Of a DNA stretch of 21,731 bases, positions 21,373 through 21,731 are shown piece after piece. Under the pieces are notes generated by a model, which was given only the letters and a program-made list of their open reading frames with translations, was not told the origin of the DNA and did not search any database. This DNA comes from Flavobacterium psychrophilum (GTDB lineage: Bacteria; Bacteroidota; Bacteroidia; Flavobacteriales; Flavobacteriaceae). The position numbers were made by a program, and so were the translations under genes. The DNA lies in the NCBI GenBank assembly GCA_943325515.2, contig CALPPS020000043.1:1-21731 (forward strand), given 5' to 3'. The first letter of the stretch is position 1; each line of letters starts with the position of its first letter.

Positions 21373-21731
21373 ATGACTCAGATAATGAAATTTCCTTTTT
21401 ATATAAAACTAGCAAGTATATTACTTTGTTTAATGGGTCTTTTTACCATTGTATATTTTGGACAAGATATTATATTTCCCTTATTGTTATCGTTACTGTT
21501 TGCTATCATCTTAAGACCAGTGGTTACTTTTTTAAGCAGAAAATTACGCTTCAATCATTTTTTTGCCGTAGTTGTTGCTATAGTAGTGTTTGTTCTATTA
21601 TTTGTTAGTGTTTTTTATTTTATTTCTATTCAAATAAGTGATATGGCAAATGATTGGGGAACAATAAAAAATAATTTCTATTTTCATTTGGAACATTTTC
21701 AAGAACTTATTAGAGATAATTTTGACCTAAG
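21373..21731 (+). CDS. AI-2E family (PerM-like) membrane transporter, N-terminal part
   Basis: The frame is open from the ATG at 21373 to the right edge, about 119 codons, with the rest outside the window. It starts MTQIMKFPFYIKLASILLCL and has helices at about 11-32, 32-50 and 62-85. The FPLLLSLLFAIILRPVVTFL segment is typical of the AI-2E/PerM family opening, and the chain then leaves the membrane into a soluble part (DMANDWGTIKNNFYFHLEHF). An ATG at 21385 is an alternative start. Family members export small molecules or ions; despite the name, autoinducer transport is shown for few. It lies 40 bp after maf and may belong to the same transcript, or to its own promoter (TAACTTTA at about 21349, a one-mismatch -7 box). 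Confidence 0.8.
   Translation, partial: MTQIMKFPFYIKLASILLCLMGLFTIVYFGQDIIFPLLLSLLFAIILRPVVTFLSRKLRFNHFFAVVVAIVVFVLLFVSVFYFISIQISDMANDWGTIKNNFYFHLEHFQELIRDNFDL

Overview
The window looks like chromosomal DNA from a member of the Flavobacteriaceae, probably Flavobacterium or a close relative. The DNA is strongly AT-rich. Genes lack Shine-Dalgarno sequences and several are preceded by the Bacteroidetes -7 box TAnnTTTG. It encodes a BshC bacillithiol enzyme, a C-terminally sorted small surface protein, a surface-type lipoprotein and a long beta-repeat secreted protein, all typical of this group. No phage genes, transposases, rRNA or CRISPR arrays were seen.

Layout. (1) Positions 1-3313 look like accessory DNA. 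They hold the N-terminal 369 codons of a secreted beta-repeat protein (minus strand, running off the left edge), about 700 bp of gene-free AT-rich DNA with an 11-copy heptamer array, a small PID-CTERM-like protein, and a two-gene AbiE-type toxin-antitoxin pair with an HTH-fused antitoxin. (2) Positions 3366-3868 are a tRNA operon (Ser-GCT, Pro-TGG, Arg-TCT) with a good promoter and a strong hairpin terminator. (3) Positions 4011-10706 hold mostly housekeeping genes: a thiolase, an NlpC/P60 peptidase preceded by a second heptamer array, a cysteine desulfurase, a lipoprotein with an internal duplication, bshC and ndk.

(4) Positions 10799-16188 (minus strand) are the most interesting part: a tightly packed seven-gene biosynthetic operon. 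In transcription order it encodes an FAD oxidoreductase, a SAM methyltransferase, a type III polyketide synthase, a FabZ-like dehydratase, a FabF-like ketosynthase, an acyl carrier protein and a phosphopantetheinyl transferase. The first three resemble the phenolic-lipid tailoring sets known next to bacterial alkylresorcinol/alkylpyrone synthases. The last four are a small dedicated type II fatty acid/polyketide set. The simplest reading is that the ACP-bound set builds an acyl starter, the type III synthase extends and cyclises it, and the methyltransferase and flavoenzyme decorate a membrane phenolic lipid or pyrone. The product cannot be named from sequence.

(5) Positions 16365-18272 encode acetyl-CoA synthetase (minus). 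(6) From 18493 to the right edge lies a plus-strand run: a DUF2520 Rossmann protein, a KdsC-like phosphatase, a UbiA prenyltransferase and a Maf nucleotide pyrophosphatase, followed by the start of an AI-2E-family membrane protein cut by the window edge. The first four overlap or nearly abut and are probably one operon.
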